Notes: a model not told the origin generated them from the sequence alone. A DNA stretch of 64,000 nt from Siphonodentalium dalli (GCA_032622095.1 CP136066.1:63268609-63332608); one strand, 5' to 3'; counted from the stretch's first letter, positions 34,320 to 45,295 are shown. Numbers and translations are program-made.

Positions 34320-34573
34320 CCGAAATAACCCTGTCTCCGATCCAAGGAACGCACAAACTCCGATGCTATCTTCTCGGTAAGAATCGTGTCACACTCACAC
34401 TTATGGATGTTCACTAACATTGCGTTGTTGAGTCTTTCTTGTTGTTCTCAGGTATTATTTTAATCTACGGAGAACAGAAAATGTTCGCTCTGCAGTTGCC
34501 GTAGTCACTGGAATGGTGAGAAATATTCGGATCAGTTTGTCAACTTCTGTGAATAGACGCCGATGAAACTTGT
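34320..34573 (-). pseudogene. hAT transposase C-terminal dimerisation domain relic
   Basis: The minus-strand translation reads EVDKLIRIFLTIPVTTATAE and RTFSVLRRLK, a stop, then YLRTT. After a frame slip it reads MLVNIHK and IASEFVRSLDRRQGYFG. This is the order of the hAT C-terminal dimerisation domain (PxTxAxxERxFSxLRRxKxxLRxx...LxxHK...EFV). The stop and at least one frameshift make it non-functional. The rest of the transposase is not found. Confidence 0.75.
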
Positions 34574-34724
34574 TTTCAGACATGATAGTACAGATAGTAG
34601 AAATTTTGCTGATCCTCTTGATGGGTCAGTGGGTAGAACATTTAGGAGATATTGTGTATTTTACACATAATTTTCATTCGGTTGGATTTTCTTCTCGTGG
34701 CTGTCGATTGCCATCCCAGTTTTA

Positions 34725-35170
34725 CTAACACGTTTTTGTATAGACCGAACGCGTGAGAGTAGTGGTTATACAACCAGCGTCTTTAATTCGATATAATTTG
34801 GAAATAATGATCACTGGTGTGGAGTCCCAGACGACATCAGCGTAGTCAATACATTTCCTGTTCAGAGAGGATTTCAAATTCCTAACGAATTCAGGGCGAC
34901 CATACATTTCTTTGATAGCTCAGTAGTATGGTTGTCTTCGTGCAGGGCAGACTATATTAACAAACCTCAATGTTTGTGTGAACTTACTTGCATTCAACAA
35001 ATTAAAGATGTATATCTGGCTGCGCGTGTGAGTAAGAAAATGTCATTGACTTTGATGTACTACAATTAAATTTGACTAGCCACTTATTTGACTAGCCACT
35101 TATACTTCCATTGCTCGATGTGAGGTCAGCAAAGTGTCATCCGCGTACATTCCAGTTATATATCTCTAAT
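34725..35170 (-). pseudogene. Non-LTR reverse transcriptase fragment
   Basis: On the minus strand at about 35150-35133 the frame reads MYADDTLLTSHRAMEV before a stop; YADD is the reverse transcriptase active-site motif. Further along (34907-34725), LNRKCIDYADVVWDST and ISKLYRIKDAGC match the region downstream of the active site in LINE reverse transcriptases. Stops and deletions separate them. It is a relic in the same orientation as the adjacent hAT relic. Confidence 0.65.
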
Positions 35171-35249
35171 GTTGGTATGCAGCTAAATATCAGAACGTTT
35201 GTACCTTGTTATCACGTCGGGTGCATTGGGTACAATTTATAAGCACAAA

Positions 35250-36390
35250 TTTTGAAACTTAGAAAACATATATTCGGAACCAATTTACAACCCATTGGTA
35301 CATTAAAACTTGTTTCTTCTTGTTACATTATTGTTACATTGTTACTTTTATTTTGTGTTCTTAGAAATCCCAAAGTACCTGGTTAGAAACTTACATTTGG
35401 TACAAATTAGAAAACATATTCCCAGTAATAATTTACAGCCCATGGGTACACGGGGTCAAAATAGTTACTTCTGATTACTTTATGATACAGTTGTTACTTT
35501 TTTTCTTAGAAATCCCAAAATACCTTGTTACATTGGTTACAAATTAGAAAACATATTCCCTGAACTAATTTACAGCCCATGTGTACATATGGTACAAATG
35601 GTTACTTCTGGTTACTTTACCTATTAGTTAATTTTACATTTGTTAATTTTTTCTTAGAAATCCCAAAGTACCTTGTTACATTGGTTACAAATTAGAAAAC
35701 ATATTTCCTGAATTACTTTCAGGACTATGGGTCCACGGGGTACACATGGTTACTTCTGGTTACTTTACATATTCGTTAATGTTACATTTGTTACTTTGTT
35801 TCTTTGAAATCCCAAAGTAACTTGTTACATTGGTTACAAATTAGAAAACATATTCACGGAACTACTTTCAAGCCCATGTGTACACGGGGTACAAATAGTT
35901 ACTTCTGGTTACTTTATCTATCAGTTAATGTTACGTTTGTTACTTTTATGTTTTTCTTCTTAGAAATCCCAAAGTACCTGGTTACATTGGTTTCAAATTA
36001 AAAAACATATTCCCTGAAGTAATTTACAGCCCATGGGCACATGGGGTACAAATGGTTACTTTTGGTTACTTTACCTATTAGTTAATGTCGCATTTGTTAC
36101 TTTTATTTTTTTTTCTTCAAAATCCCAAAGTAGCTTGTTACAATGGTTACAAATTAGAAAACATATTCCCAGAACTACTTTCAGGCTCATGGTTACACGG
36201 GGCACACATTGTTACTTCTTGTTACTTTACCTATTAGGTATGTTACATTTGTTACGTTTCTGTTAGAAATCCCAAAGTACCTGGTTAGATTGGGTACAAA
36301 TTAGAAAACATATTCCCTGAATTAATTTACAACCCATGGGTGCATAGGGTACACATGGTTAATTTCCATCCGACTAAGAGTAACATATGT
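35250..36390 (+). repeat. ~150 bp tandem repeat, about eight units
   Basis: The unit comprises 'acaaattagaaaacatattc', then '(a/t)acagcccatgggtacacg', 'gggtacaaatggttacttct', 'ggttactttacctattagtt' and 'cttagaaatcccaaagtacc'. About eight units occur at 148-158 bp spacing. The motif GTTAC recurs several times in each unit. Units are moderately diverged. Short ORFs across two units (35804-36001, 36033-36266) are repeat artefacts. Confidence 0.85.
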
Positions 36391-37589
36391 TACTTTTCCC
36401 CACATTATCTTAACAAATCAAGTGAACAGATAAGTTGTATGTGGGTAATCATGTATTCATAAATATATATAGTGAAAATATCAGAAAATAACAATACAAA
36501 CATATAAAGTCAGTTCAATAGCACAAAATAATGTAAAACAGTAGGAGTTTGATAAAATGATATCAGTATGTACAACTTTATGATGGGTAGATCTATGATC
36601 GACATGACACACCATTTAATTGTTTTTAATTTAAGTTTACATGTATGCCAAAACACCAATCATTTTAAAAGAGGTGTCCTCTTTTAAGGATTCTTTAACT
36701 GGGTCAAGTGTTCCAGGGTATATATTAATAAATATTAATCATAGACACCAGTACGAAAATGATTCTATCAATTAATATTGAATTGGTATAAATTTTATGG
36801 TATAATACATATTATATCGGGACAGTTTTATTGAAAGAACAGAACAGAAATTTATGGAGTTTAGCAAGAGAAAGAGTTTGATTTTGTTTCTGTCAGGAGA
36901 CTAATAATTGTGTCAGCAAGATCATCTATTTTAGAGAAAATTCCCAACGATCGCTATTATTTGACATTGAGACATGGAGATACATTGCCATCACTATTAT
37001 TAATTTCAGCATAAATCCCCACCATCACTGTTATTAGGCACCTGATAGTAGAACTCCATGAAGGCAAAATGCCATTTTGTTCATATAGTTTGCAGGAATT
37101 AACCATTAACCAAGAGATAGACCATCTTTTATACCCAAGTAATATAATAAATATCTCATTCACACACATTTCACATTCACACACATTCACACAAATTTCA
37201 GACACTTAGCACATCTTACACTTCCAGTTCTCTCTCATCTTCAACGAACAAAATGGTAATATCGGCGGCAATCTGAACAGCGAATCCAACGTATAGCTAC
37301 CTTGGATCGGTTAATTTTGCACACAAAAAAACTGCATTGCAGTTTCGCAAAGTGGGAATGGGGAGATTAACTGAAATTAGAAAAGGAAAACTCAAATAAT
37401 TTGAATGAAAAAGTCAAAGTGAACCAAACTATGCCTACAAATCTATCTTTTTCATGTTGAATTTTTGTATGAATAAACATGTCACAAGCAAAATAAAATA
37501 GAAAGTGAAATAGTAAAGACTATGTTAGATGAATATTCCTTTGCAGTACAAATTTCATAATAGAATACTGTCGGAAAGAAGATACACAT
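36391..37589. other. No recognisable gene
   Basis: AT-rich, with many short A-runs. 'cacattcacac' repeats near 37165-37195 are simple sequence. No exon can be defended. Confidence 0.4.
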
Positions 37590-37909
37590 CCACATAGTAT
37601 AGAATATAGCAAATTGATATACATCATTATTCAAATTTTTCCTCACAACTTGCTACATACATTGCACAACATGTTTTTTTATAATTCTATAACTTGCATT
37701 ACAAATTTCAAGTTACTGCAAATTAATCTCTCTTGTGAAGCTCAACACCAAAATTTAATGATAATTTTACACTTAAACATTCACTCTGGGCAATGAAAAG
37801 TTAGCAATGTATATGATGCTAACCTTGAATATTGATTCACACTAGAATACTGTCAGAAAGAAGATACAGCATCACATTGGAAATGATTGAAATAACAAAA
37901 CTTTCTTAC

Positions 37910-37977
37910 CTGTACTAATCTCATCCATGGACTGCCTTTCTCTCTCGTCACCATCTGTTGATATTTGTGGACTATTT
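37910..37977 (-). CDS. Exon-like segment, unidentified host gene
   Basis: Read on the minus strand, acceptor 'ttacatatccag' and donor ACAG/GTAAGAAAG bound 68 nt. One frame is NSPQISTDGDERERQSMDEI, low-complexity and acidic. The nucleotide sequence at its start is homologous to 38218-38267 but with a one-base difference and a shifted acceptor. Direct joining to the 38218 exon in the favoured frame meets a stop. Either the two are mutually exclusive, or one is decayed, or the call is wrong. Confidence 0.3.
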
Positions 37978-38217
37978 CTGGATATGTAAAAGAAAAACTA
38001 TGTTTAGAATATTGCAAATTGACATATTTCAAGAATTAAATGTCTGCTCACAACTCGTTACATTGCAAGTTTGTTTTAGAATTCAATAGCTTGAATTACA
38101 AATTCACATTTATTCAACTGCAAAATTTAACAATGCAAACTTTCAATTTGAGCATCCACTCTGGGTAATGAAAATTTAGCAATGTACATGTATATTACGC
38201 TAACCTTCAATACTTAC

Positions 38218-38267
38218 TTCCTGTGAGTCTGTAGCTTCTTGGTGGATTTCTGGACTAATTTCTGGAT
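38218..38267 (-). CDS. Exon-like segment, unidentified host gene
   Basis: Read on the minus strand, acceptor 'aatattttgcag' and donor GGAA/GTAAGTATT bound 50 nt. The favoured frame gives PEISPEIHQEATDSQE. It is similar to the neighbouring exon-like segment at 37910-37977, supporting tandem exon duplication. No family is recognisable from so short a peptide. Confidence 0.35.
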
Positions 38268-38693
38268 CTGCAAAATATTTTATTTTTTTTAGAATATTGC
38301 AAAATGACATACATCATGATTCAAATGTCTGCTCACTACTTGCTACTTTGAACAAGTTTGTTTTAGAATTAAATAACTTGCATAAGTTGAGTTGCAAATT
38401 CACTGATACTTTGAATTTATCACTCTTGTGAAACAGCAAAATTTAACGGGGATATTTTCAATTTTAGCATTCACTCTGGGTAAATAAAATTTAGCAATGT
38501 ACATGTAGATGACGCTCACCTTGAATACTTGTTTAGTCATTCTCGTATGAAACTTCTATATATGACTTATCGCTAAACAATGAACATATAATGCCTTTAG
38601 GATCTTACCCAGGTTAAGTTTAAATACCCCTTCGCCATGTATTTGCTAGATATAAATTTTTAACTCGATATAGTTTTCATCGAATAATGGGTA

Positions 38694-38841
38694 TCACCAT
38701 GTGTTGTATTCAGTTTGGTACTTAGCGTAAATAGGAACTGTAAAAACAAATGCACATTCATCATTTTCTTCTTCCAACAATAGTTGATCATCGGCTTCAT
38801 CATCACCGTCATAAGCACTGTCATCGTGTCTGCTTTCATCA
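38694..38841 (-). CDS. Exon-like segment encoding an acidic stretch
   Basis: Read on the minus strand after acceptor 'attgtgtctacag', one frame reads DESRHDDSAYDGDDEADDQL followed by LLEEENDE. Strongly acidic, disordered-type sequence such as this is common in nuclear proteins. The open frame runs to a TGA at about 38696; a donor before it is not certain. Orientation agrees with the exon-like segments at 37.9-38.3 kb and at 39.2 kb. Confidence 0.4.
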
Positions 38842-39182
38842 CTGTAGACACAATATACAGAATTGAAACTATTGCACACAGAAATCTAGTTTTCTATGAT
38901 TATACAAGTTTTTACAATTGACAATAATTTTTCAAAAAGTGTCTCTTTTGAAATAACTTTTCGTGTCACAGTACAAATAGGCCAAATGGCTTTCATATCT
39001 CTATTACACTCATGTTAAAATTCATGTTGAATTGGTTTCCACCAAAAATCTGTTCTGCTTTTATTTTTATGCAATTGGTATTCGCAATCATCCTATACAA
39101 ACTCGGAAAAGCATTTAAGCATTTTTTCAGCCAAGAGATACCAAAGTGAATTAATGCAAGCAATGTTGGTTTGCTTCTTACA

Positions 39183-39398
39183 TCAAACTATTAAGGCTTT
39201 CAATATATCGTTCCACACATATGGCTGGAAAGCCGTCTTTGGCAGTAGTACACATTTCTTCGTCCTCCCATTTATTCGACTTGAGTGGTTTCTCTGCAGC
39301 CCTTTCTTTTTGACAACTGCCAACTCCTCATGGGTGAATACACTTTCCTTAACTGCAAGCAGGGTTCTTGTCTTCTTCAGACACGCATTTTCCAATAT
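39183..39398 (-). CDS. Exon, possibly BEN-domain-like C-terminus
   Basis: Read on the minus strand after acceptor 'taatttaatttcag', a 72-residue open segment ends in TGA. It contains CLKKTRTLLAVKESVFTHEE and then LAVVKKKG. The pattern 'R-x-LL-x-x-x-x-FT-x-EEL-A...G' resembles the core of BEN domains, which bind DNA in chromatin factors. The downstream part fits less well. A donor-like TGAT/GTAAGA overlaps the stop. The giant retrotransposon begins about 105 bp upstream of the acceptor, so any 5' exons would lie beyond it. Family assignment is tentative. Confidence 0.4.
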   Translation of the reverse strand: MLENACLKKTRTLLAVKESVFTHEELAVVKKKGLQRNHSSRINGRTKKCVLLPKTAFQPYVWNDILKALIV

Positions 39399-40617
39399 CT
39401 GAAATTAAATTAACTGGATGAGAAACCTAGTCTAAATGAAAACAATAGTTTTTTACTGCATTCAAATTTTTCTATATGATTAGGTGAATATATTTTGACT
39501 TTTGTAACAATTATGCCTTGTGTCAATTGTATTGTAAATCAGTGAAGGCTCTTTAAACATGGGTTGTCGCATTAAATCGGAAAGGTAATTGTCTCTTTAA
39601 ATATTCGAGCGAGATTTGACTGGACATCTTTAATTTGTCGCATCAAAGTGGTCAGACGAGATCAATTATTAATTCACGGGTGAACGCGCATCGGTCAGAA
39701 CGAAGTCTTTGTGTAAAGCATGGCGTTCACTCGGTGAGTGACCTCGTGGAAATCGAGTGAATGGAAATAATCGTGATTGGTCAATAGTGAATTTGGCCGG
39801 CCTTTATAACGTGGTGAAAATGTATAGGATTTTTAGACTGATTCGTATTTCCAACGACGCTGGTATGTATTGCTAATTTCTCTACAGTAGGGGGTGGGGG
39901 TAGCAATTATTCCGTGAGGAATGGGGGAGATAAGAATATTTTTTTTATTGGTAATTGATGTGGCCATGGTTCAACCGAGTTAATTTACCAAGCTGATAAT
40001 TATTTTTGTCTGAATATATTCTGATTTGAAATAATTCCCTGATATTCATAACCGTCACAAACACGATAATATTACACTATTCATTGTGTACCCTAGCCAC
40101 CGATGTATATCTGGCATACACTTCTATATCGGACGTTGTTAGTGTAAAACACGTCAATGGGGAACGGAATATCGTCGCGACACTAGGCCATGGTATGACT
40201 GTAATTTTGGACTAACTTAGGGCGTCGATGTCCAATTGTCAAATTATTTTACTTGCGCATACCGTCAAACAAAGGTTGAGACCATATAGATAAATCTGTT
40301 CAATCGAGAATTTAGACTCATCACAGAATTCCTCGAAAACATTGTCATTAAACCATATGTAAATTTACTGTACTCATCGTCGTTGGCGGCAAAATTACTC
40401 TCTTCCTGCACCAACACCACTATTCTCTCTTAAGGTCATTATTATTGCATGCCACTATTCTTTAGTTTGTTATTTTATTTAGTTTATACAAAATCTGATA
40501 GAATAGACTAACTACGATGAGTACAGGGGTGAGGAAAAATTTAATTTTATAGACGGGTCTGCTTTGTCACCCCTTTTTGACATTTGTTATTAGGAGTTAT
40601 ATATTACTCAAACGGAA

Positions 40618-41984
40618 GGATGCGATGAGTCTATATGTCAAATAATTGTGGATGATGGTTTCTAATATTCTCAAATAGAATTACCTCCCATTTCTGTTTA
40701 CATTATCGTTGGGAAATTTTTCGCGCCACGCCGAAATAACATATACCGGAAGTATCGAAAATCGGGTGTGATGCGAACCACGTGCATTTGAAAAGATGTC
40801 ATTTCTGATCCGGTATGGTATTGTTTGGTAAATGCGGCCCTAAAATTTAGCGAAGATATTAGCGAGCAGTTTGTGGAATTCTGATCAATTATATGTCGAA
40901 TAACTTGTATGATATTTCTAATATTCTCAAATAGAATTACCTCCCATTTCTGTTTACATTATCGTTGGGAAATTTCGCGCCACGCCGAAATAACATATAC
41001 CGGAAGTATCGAAAATCGTGTGTGATGCGAAACACGTGCATTTGAAAAGATGTCATTTCTGATCCGGTATGGTATTGTTTGGTAAATGCGGCCCCAAAAT
41101 TTAGCCAAGATATTAGCGAGCAGTTTGTGGAATTCTGATCAATTATATGTCGAATAACTTGTATGATATTTCTAATATTCTCAAATAGAATTACCTCCCA
41201 TTTCTGTTTACATTATCGTTGGGAAATTTCGCGCCATGCCGAAATAACATATACCGGAAGTAACGAAAATCGTGTGTGATGCGAACCATGTGCATTTGAA
41301 AAGATGTCATTTCTGATCCGGTATGGTATTGTTTGGTAAATGCGGCCCCAAAATTTAGCCAAGATATTAGCGAGCAGTTTGTGGAATTCTGATCAATTAT
41401 ATGTCGAATAACTTGTATGATATTTCTAATATTCTCAAATAGAATTACCTCCCATTTCTGTTTACATTATCGTTGGGAAATTTCGCGCCATGCCGAAATA
41501 ACATATACCGGAAGTAACGAAAATCGTGTGTGATGCGAACCATGTGCATTTGAAAAGATGTCATTTCTGATCCGGTATGGTATTGTTTGGTAAATGCGGC
41601 CCCAAAATTTAGCCAAGATATTAGCGAGCAGTTTGTGGAATTCTGATCAATTATATGTCGAATAACTTGTATGATATTTCTAATATTCTCAAATAGAATT
41701 ACCTCCCATTTCGGTTTACATTATCGTTGGGAAATTTCGCGCCACGCCGAAATAACATATACCGGAAGTATCGAAAATCGTGTGTGATGCGAACCACGTG
41801 CATTTAAAAAGATGTCATTTCTGATCCGGTATGGTATTGTTTGGTAAATGCGGCCCCAACATTTAGCCAAGATATTAGCGAGCAGTTTGTGGAATTCTGA
41901 TCAATTATATGTCGAATAACTTGTATGATATTTCTAATATTCTCAAATAGAATTGCCTCCCATTTCTGTTTACATTATCGTTGG
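40618..41984 (+). repeat. LTR array A (254 bp unit), 5' LTR, main block
   Basis: The landmark 'aattacctcccatttctg' recurs at about 40681, 40937, 41190, 41444, 41699 and 41952 (the last with 'gcctccc'). Other landmarks in each unit are 'gaaatttcgcgccacgccg', 'gatccggtatggtattgttt' and 'agatattagcgagcagtttg'. Units around 41190 and 41444 share the same private variants ('gccatgccg', 'gtaacgaaaat', 'ccatgtgc') and are nearly identical, indicating a very recent unit duplication. Confidence 0.93.
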
Positions 41985-43225
41985 ATAATTACACCCACTT
42001 CATTTTCTATAGTAAATTGCCGTTGAGTTTATCAAAGCTAATGTAATTATATCGGATAATTACATTAGGTCGAGATTTTATCAGTGCAACAAAAACGACA
42101 CAAAAGTACTTGCGCGCAATGATATTTGTAGTCCGTTGCATAGTAACTAAGGACGCTATTTTATTCGCACTCGCTTCGCAGTACACATTTTTTTCACGAA
42201 TGCTATGAAAGCTAATAAAAGAATAATAAATAACTATCCAAATAAAGACAATGCCCCAATATAATAAACATTCCCATGCTGTTTACAGAGTGTAAATTTG
42301 GTCGTATTTGCGACGTTTCGTTACGAAATGCATGCCTAAACATACACAACTTTTTAGTTTTCGTTTCATTTATAATTTTATTTACATTTTCCCAGCAGGC
42401 ACCACTTGTCATTATGTAAGACCACAGGAGTGTGGAACTTGATTAATAATTGCATTAATTAGCCTAATTATCATTTTTTTGGCCATAATGCTGGGCCAAA
42501 AAAAATGCTAATTAGCATAATTAAGGCTTGTTGTTGTTGAGGGACGCTCAACAATGGTTATTGATAAAGTTCCAAGCTCCTGTGATAACTTAGATAAGAG
42601 TATTAAATATAGTGGTTATATTCTGGGCACTACAATTTATATTATAGGATGAAATTTGTAATTACTGTTTACAGATGTCCCCAAACATTGTACCAGTAAC
42701 TTGAGAAAACGGCAACATATTTTTTCCCTTCGTCTCAGTGTAACTGTAACGATATGTTACAAAGCGATTCATGATTTCTGAGATTCCACAGAGACTGGCC
42801 CTACAAACTGAAACTTACAAAGTCCCCGTAAAAAAAAATATGCAGCATTCAATGTTTCTTCACCTCCTTTTATTGTAGCGATATGTTGCAAAGTGTTATG
42901 AGGCGTTTAATACCGGTACATTTTACAAATTATATTAAGTCCCCCCCCCCCAAAAAAACGCAGCATATTATTAAAACTCATCTCAATGCAGCGATATGTT
43001 ACAAAGTGTTACAAATCGTTATATGATTTCAGAGATCCACAGTGACCGCTCGTAGACAGGACTGTGTTACAAATGATATAAAGTCCCTGTGAGAAAACTG
43101 CAGTATATTTTTTCAACTCGTCTCAGTGTAGCGATAAATTGTTACCAAGCATTATGTTACATGTGCAACAGAACGAGAGAGAGAGAGAGAGTGAGAGAGA
43201 AGTGTGGGAGTCGCACCGAAAGTTG

Positions 43226-43310
43226 GTAGCACCCGGAATCCCAAGCCGGTCACACATCCATGGAATAACCGCGCCCGACGTTGCTTAACTTTGGTTATCA
43301 CACAAAGCGT
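43226..43310 (-). ncRNA. 5S rRNA-derived fragment (diverged; SINE-like or pseudogene)
   Basis: The minus strand reads AAGTTAAGCAACGTCGGGCG, CGGTTATTCCATGGATGTGT, GACCGGCTTGGGATTCCGGG and TGCTA. Compare the 3' half of animal 5S rRNA: AAGTTAAGCAACGTCGGGC, GTACTTGGATGGGTGACCGC and CTGGGAATACCGGGTG. Box A- and box C-like parts of the internal promoter are recognisable. The 5' half is largely lost. It may be the head of a 5S-derived SINE or a decayed 5S copy; it is not a functional gene. A (GA)n microsatellite adjoins it at 43171-43200. Confidence 0.65.
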
Positions 43311-44290
43311 GTCTTCTTCACGTTACAGCTCGCTGTCATTTACTGACAATTATGAGCGGTCCAGGTGCTACCACGGCCGAGTAACTTTATAACCCTGTGG
43401 CGACTCCAGTAGCGTTCTTTAACGTGCACACACCGAGGCGTGTACACGGGTCAGCCATTAATGTCCGCACCCGATCGGACAGCGTACTGCACCACAACAA
43501 CATACCTGGACAAATGTTGTAATGGGGGAAGGACCGTGACCTATCGATCAGAGAAGTCATCGGCCTTCTATATTTACAACGCGACCGCTATACACATGAT
43601 TTCTGAGATCCACAGAGACCACTCGTTGATTGGTGTTACAAATAATGTAACGTCCCTGTGCAGGATATTTCTTCTACTCGTCTCAGTGTACCGATATGTT
43701 AAAAAGTGTTACAAAGGTTTACTTGTCTGCATTATCTGGACACAAGCGATTTATAAATAATCACTTTAAATTTTACCAAATATATTAGTTTTTGAAAAAT
43801 AAATCATCTTAAAATTCCTTAAATGCCATGATGATTTAATTCTTCTGAAAACTTGTTTCTCGGTAAAATCACAATGAGTGAATGACACAAAATGACTGCG
43901 AAAAATCGAAAATTGAAAAGTATTTGGCTCACTGCCGATAGATAGGAGGATTCCTGTAAGAAAATTCTCACTAAACTTTTTGATCGCATGTTCATGATTC
44001 CCAGTTGACATGGAGACTAACTGTATATTTTCCTCTTCCAAAATTCTGCTAATAATGTTTAATTTTGATCAAAAGTTTATTAATGTTTTGTTTCGTCCTT
44101 GACATTCGTTCGGGAAAAACCCACTCGATCTACAGATCTTCAGATCGATCGATATTATTCGACGGGAATGCAGCGAGTTGTTTTCGGCTCAAGTCTTGTC
44201 TGTTATTTGAGAACATATAGTTCCTTGTTTCAATCGTATTTTAAGGGCGAATATGTCTTTAAAATCAATATTTAACAATCGATGGCATAA

Positions 44291-44449
44291 TTATAAGGAA
44301 TAATCTCGGTTTCCTAATGTAATTGCACAGTCTAAAGGCTTATGCCGAATCACAAACTCTTATAAATCGCTACGCGATTTATAGGTTTGTGATTCGGCAT
44401 ATGCCTTTAGACTGTGTAATTACATTAGGAAACCGAGATTATTCCTTAA
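44291..44449. repeat. Near-perfect inverted repeat, ~80 bp arms
   Basis: The left arm starts TTATAAGGAATAATCTCGGT and the right arm ends ACCGAGATTATTCCTTAAG. The arms continue through 'aatgtaattgcacagtctaa', 'aggcttatgccgaatcacaa' and 'taaatcgc', with only a handful of mismatches and almost no loop (centre at about 44370). It forms the right terminus of the 2465 bp insertion. Confidence 0.9.
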
Positions 44450-44705
44450 GAAATTTCGCGCCACGCCGAAATAACATATACCGGAAGTATCGAAAATCGT
44501 GTGTGATGCGAACCACGTGCATTTGAAAAGATGTCATTTCTGATCCGGTATGGTATTGTTTGGTAAATGCGGCCCCAAAATTTAGCCAAGATACTAGCGA
44601 GCAGTTTGTGGAATTCTGATCAATTATATGTCGAATAACTGGTATGATATTTCTAATATTCTCAAATAGAATTACCTCCCATTTCTGTTTACATCATCGT
44701 TGCGA
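44450..44705 (+). repeat. LTR array A, 5' LTR, continuation after the insertion
   Basis: The unit resumes with GAAATTTCGCGCCACGCCG and runs to the last 'attacctcccatttctgttt' before array B. It matches the corresponding last unit in the 3' LTR, including 'ataactggtatgatat' and 'acatcatcgttgcgaaataa'. Confidence 0.9.
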
Positions 44706-44707
44706 AA

Positions 44708-45295
44708 TAACGCTCTTTATTGTTGTTGTTGATTTTCCAAACAGTAAAAACTCGTGTTCAAATGTTTCTCTGTATACGTTGTCCGACGTTCGTTTGTCAC
44801 AATGGTCAGACTATATTTTCGAGGCTTACTACCTTACTGAGACAACGCTCTCTATTGTCGTTGATTTTCCAAACAGTAAATAACTCGTGTTCAAATGTTT
44901 CTCTGTATACGTAGTCCGACGTTCGTTTGTCACAATGGTCAGACTATATTTTCGAGACGTATTACCTTGCGTAAATAACGCTCTTTATTGTTGTTGTTTT
45001 GCCAAACAGGAAATAATTCAAGTTCAAATGTTTCTTCGTAAACGTAATCAGACGTTGTTTGTCACAATTGTGAAACCATATTTTCGAGGCTTATTACCTT
45101 GCGGAAACAACGCTCTTTATTGTTGTTGTTGTTGTTTTCCCAAACAGGAAATAATTCAAGTTCAAATGTTTCTTTGTAAACGTAATCCGACGTTGTTTGA
45201 CACAATTATCAAACAATATTTTCGAGGCTTACTACCTTGCTGAGACAACGCTCTTTATTGTTGTTGTTGTTTTTCCAAACAGTAAATAATTCATG
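44708..45295 (+). repeat. LTR array B (132-135 bp unit), 5' LTR, five units
   Basis: Units start 'cgctctttattgttgttg' at about 44711, 44846, 44979, 45111 and 45249. They contain 'gttttccaaacag(t/g)aaat', 'gttcaaatgtttct', 'cgtaatc(a/c)gacgttgttt' and 'atattttcgaggcttact'. The (TTG)n tract within each unit varies in length. One frame stays open over several units (44887-45243). Confidence 0.92.

Larger units (their letters stand above)
37590..38530 (-). repeat. Three ~300 bp tandem modules, two containing short exon-like segments
   Basis: Modules share 'agaatattgcaaattgacat', 'tttgttttagaatt', 'cattcactctgggtaatgaa' and 'aatttagcaatgtacatg' in order, starting near 37600, 38000 and 38290. Minus-strand exon-like segments lie between module blocks at 37910-37977 and 38218-38267. 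The pattern suggests a unit of intron plus exon that was tandemly duplicated. Confidence 0.65.
41985..44449. mobile_element. 2465 bp insertion within one 254 bp array unit, ending in a long hairpin
   Basis: The array unit is cut between CGTTGG and GAAATTTCG. The distance between flanking array landmarks (41952 and 44671) minus 2465 is exactly one unit, so this is a clean insertion. The insert starts ATAATTACACCCACTTCATT and ends TTATTCCTTAA. No target duplication is visible. Contents are a small palindrome 'taatgtaattat...ataattacatta' (about 42039-42068), a second palindrome around 'ggccaaaaaaaatgctaatt' (about 42455-42535), a 5S-like fragment, and the terminal hairpin. No transposase is seen. 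A Helitron-like or foldback element is possible but unproven. Confidence 0.6.

Noticed and set aside
43226-43310. Functional 5S rRNA gene, or a Cassandra-type 5S-bearing LTR
   Set aside because: Only the diverged 3' half is present, so it is not functional. It lies in a secondary insertion absent from the 3' LTR, so it is not part of the LTR design.
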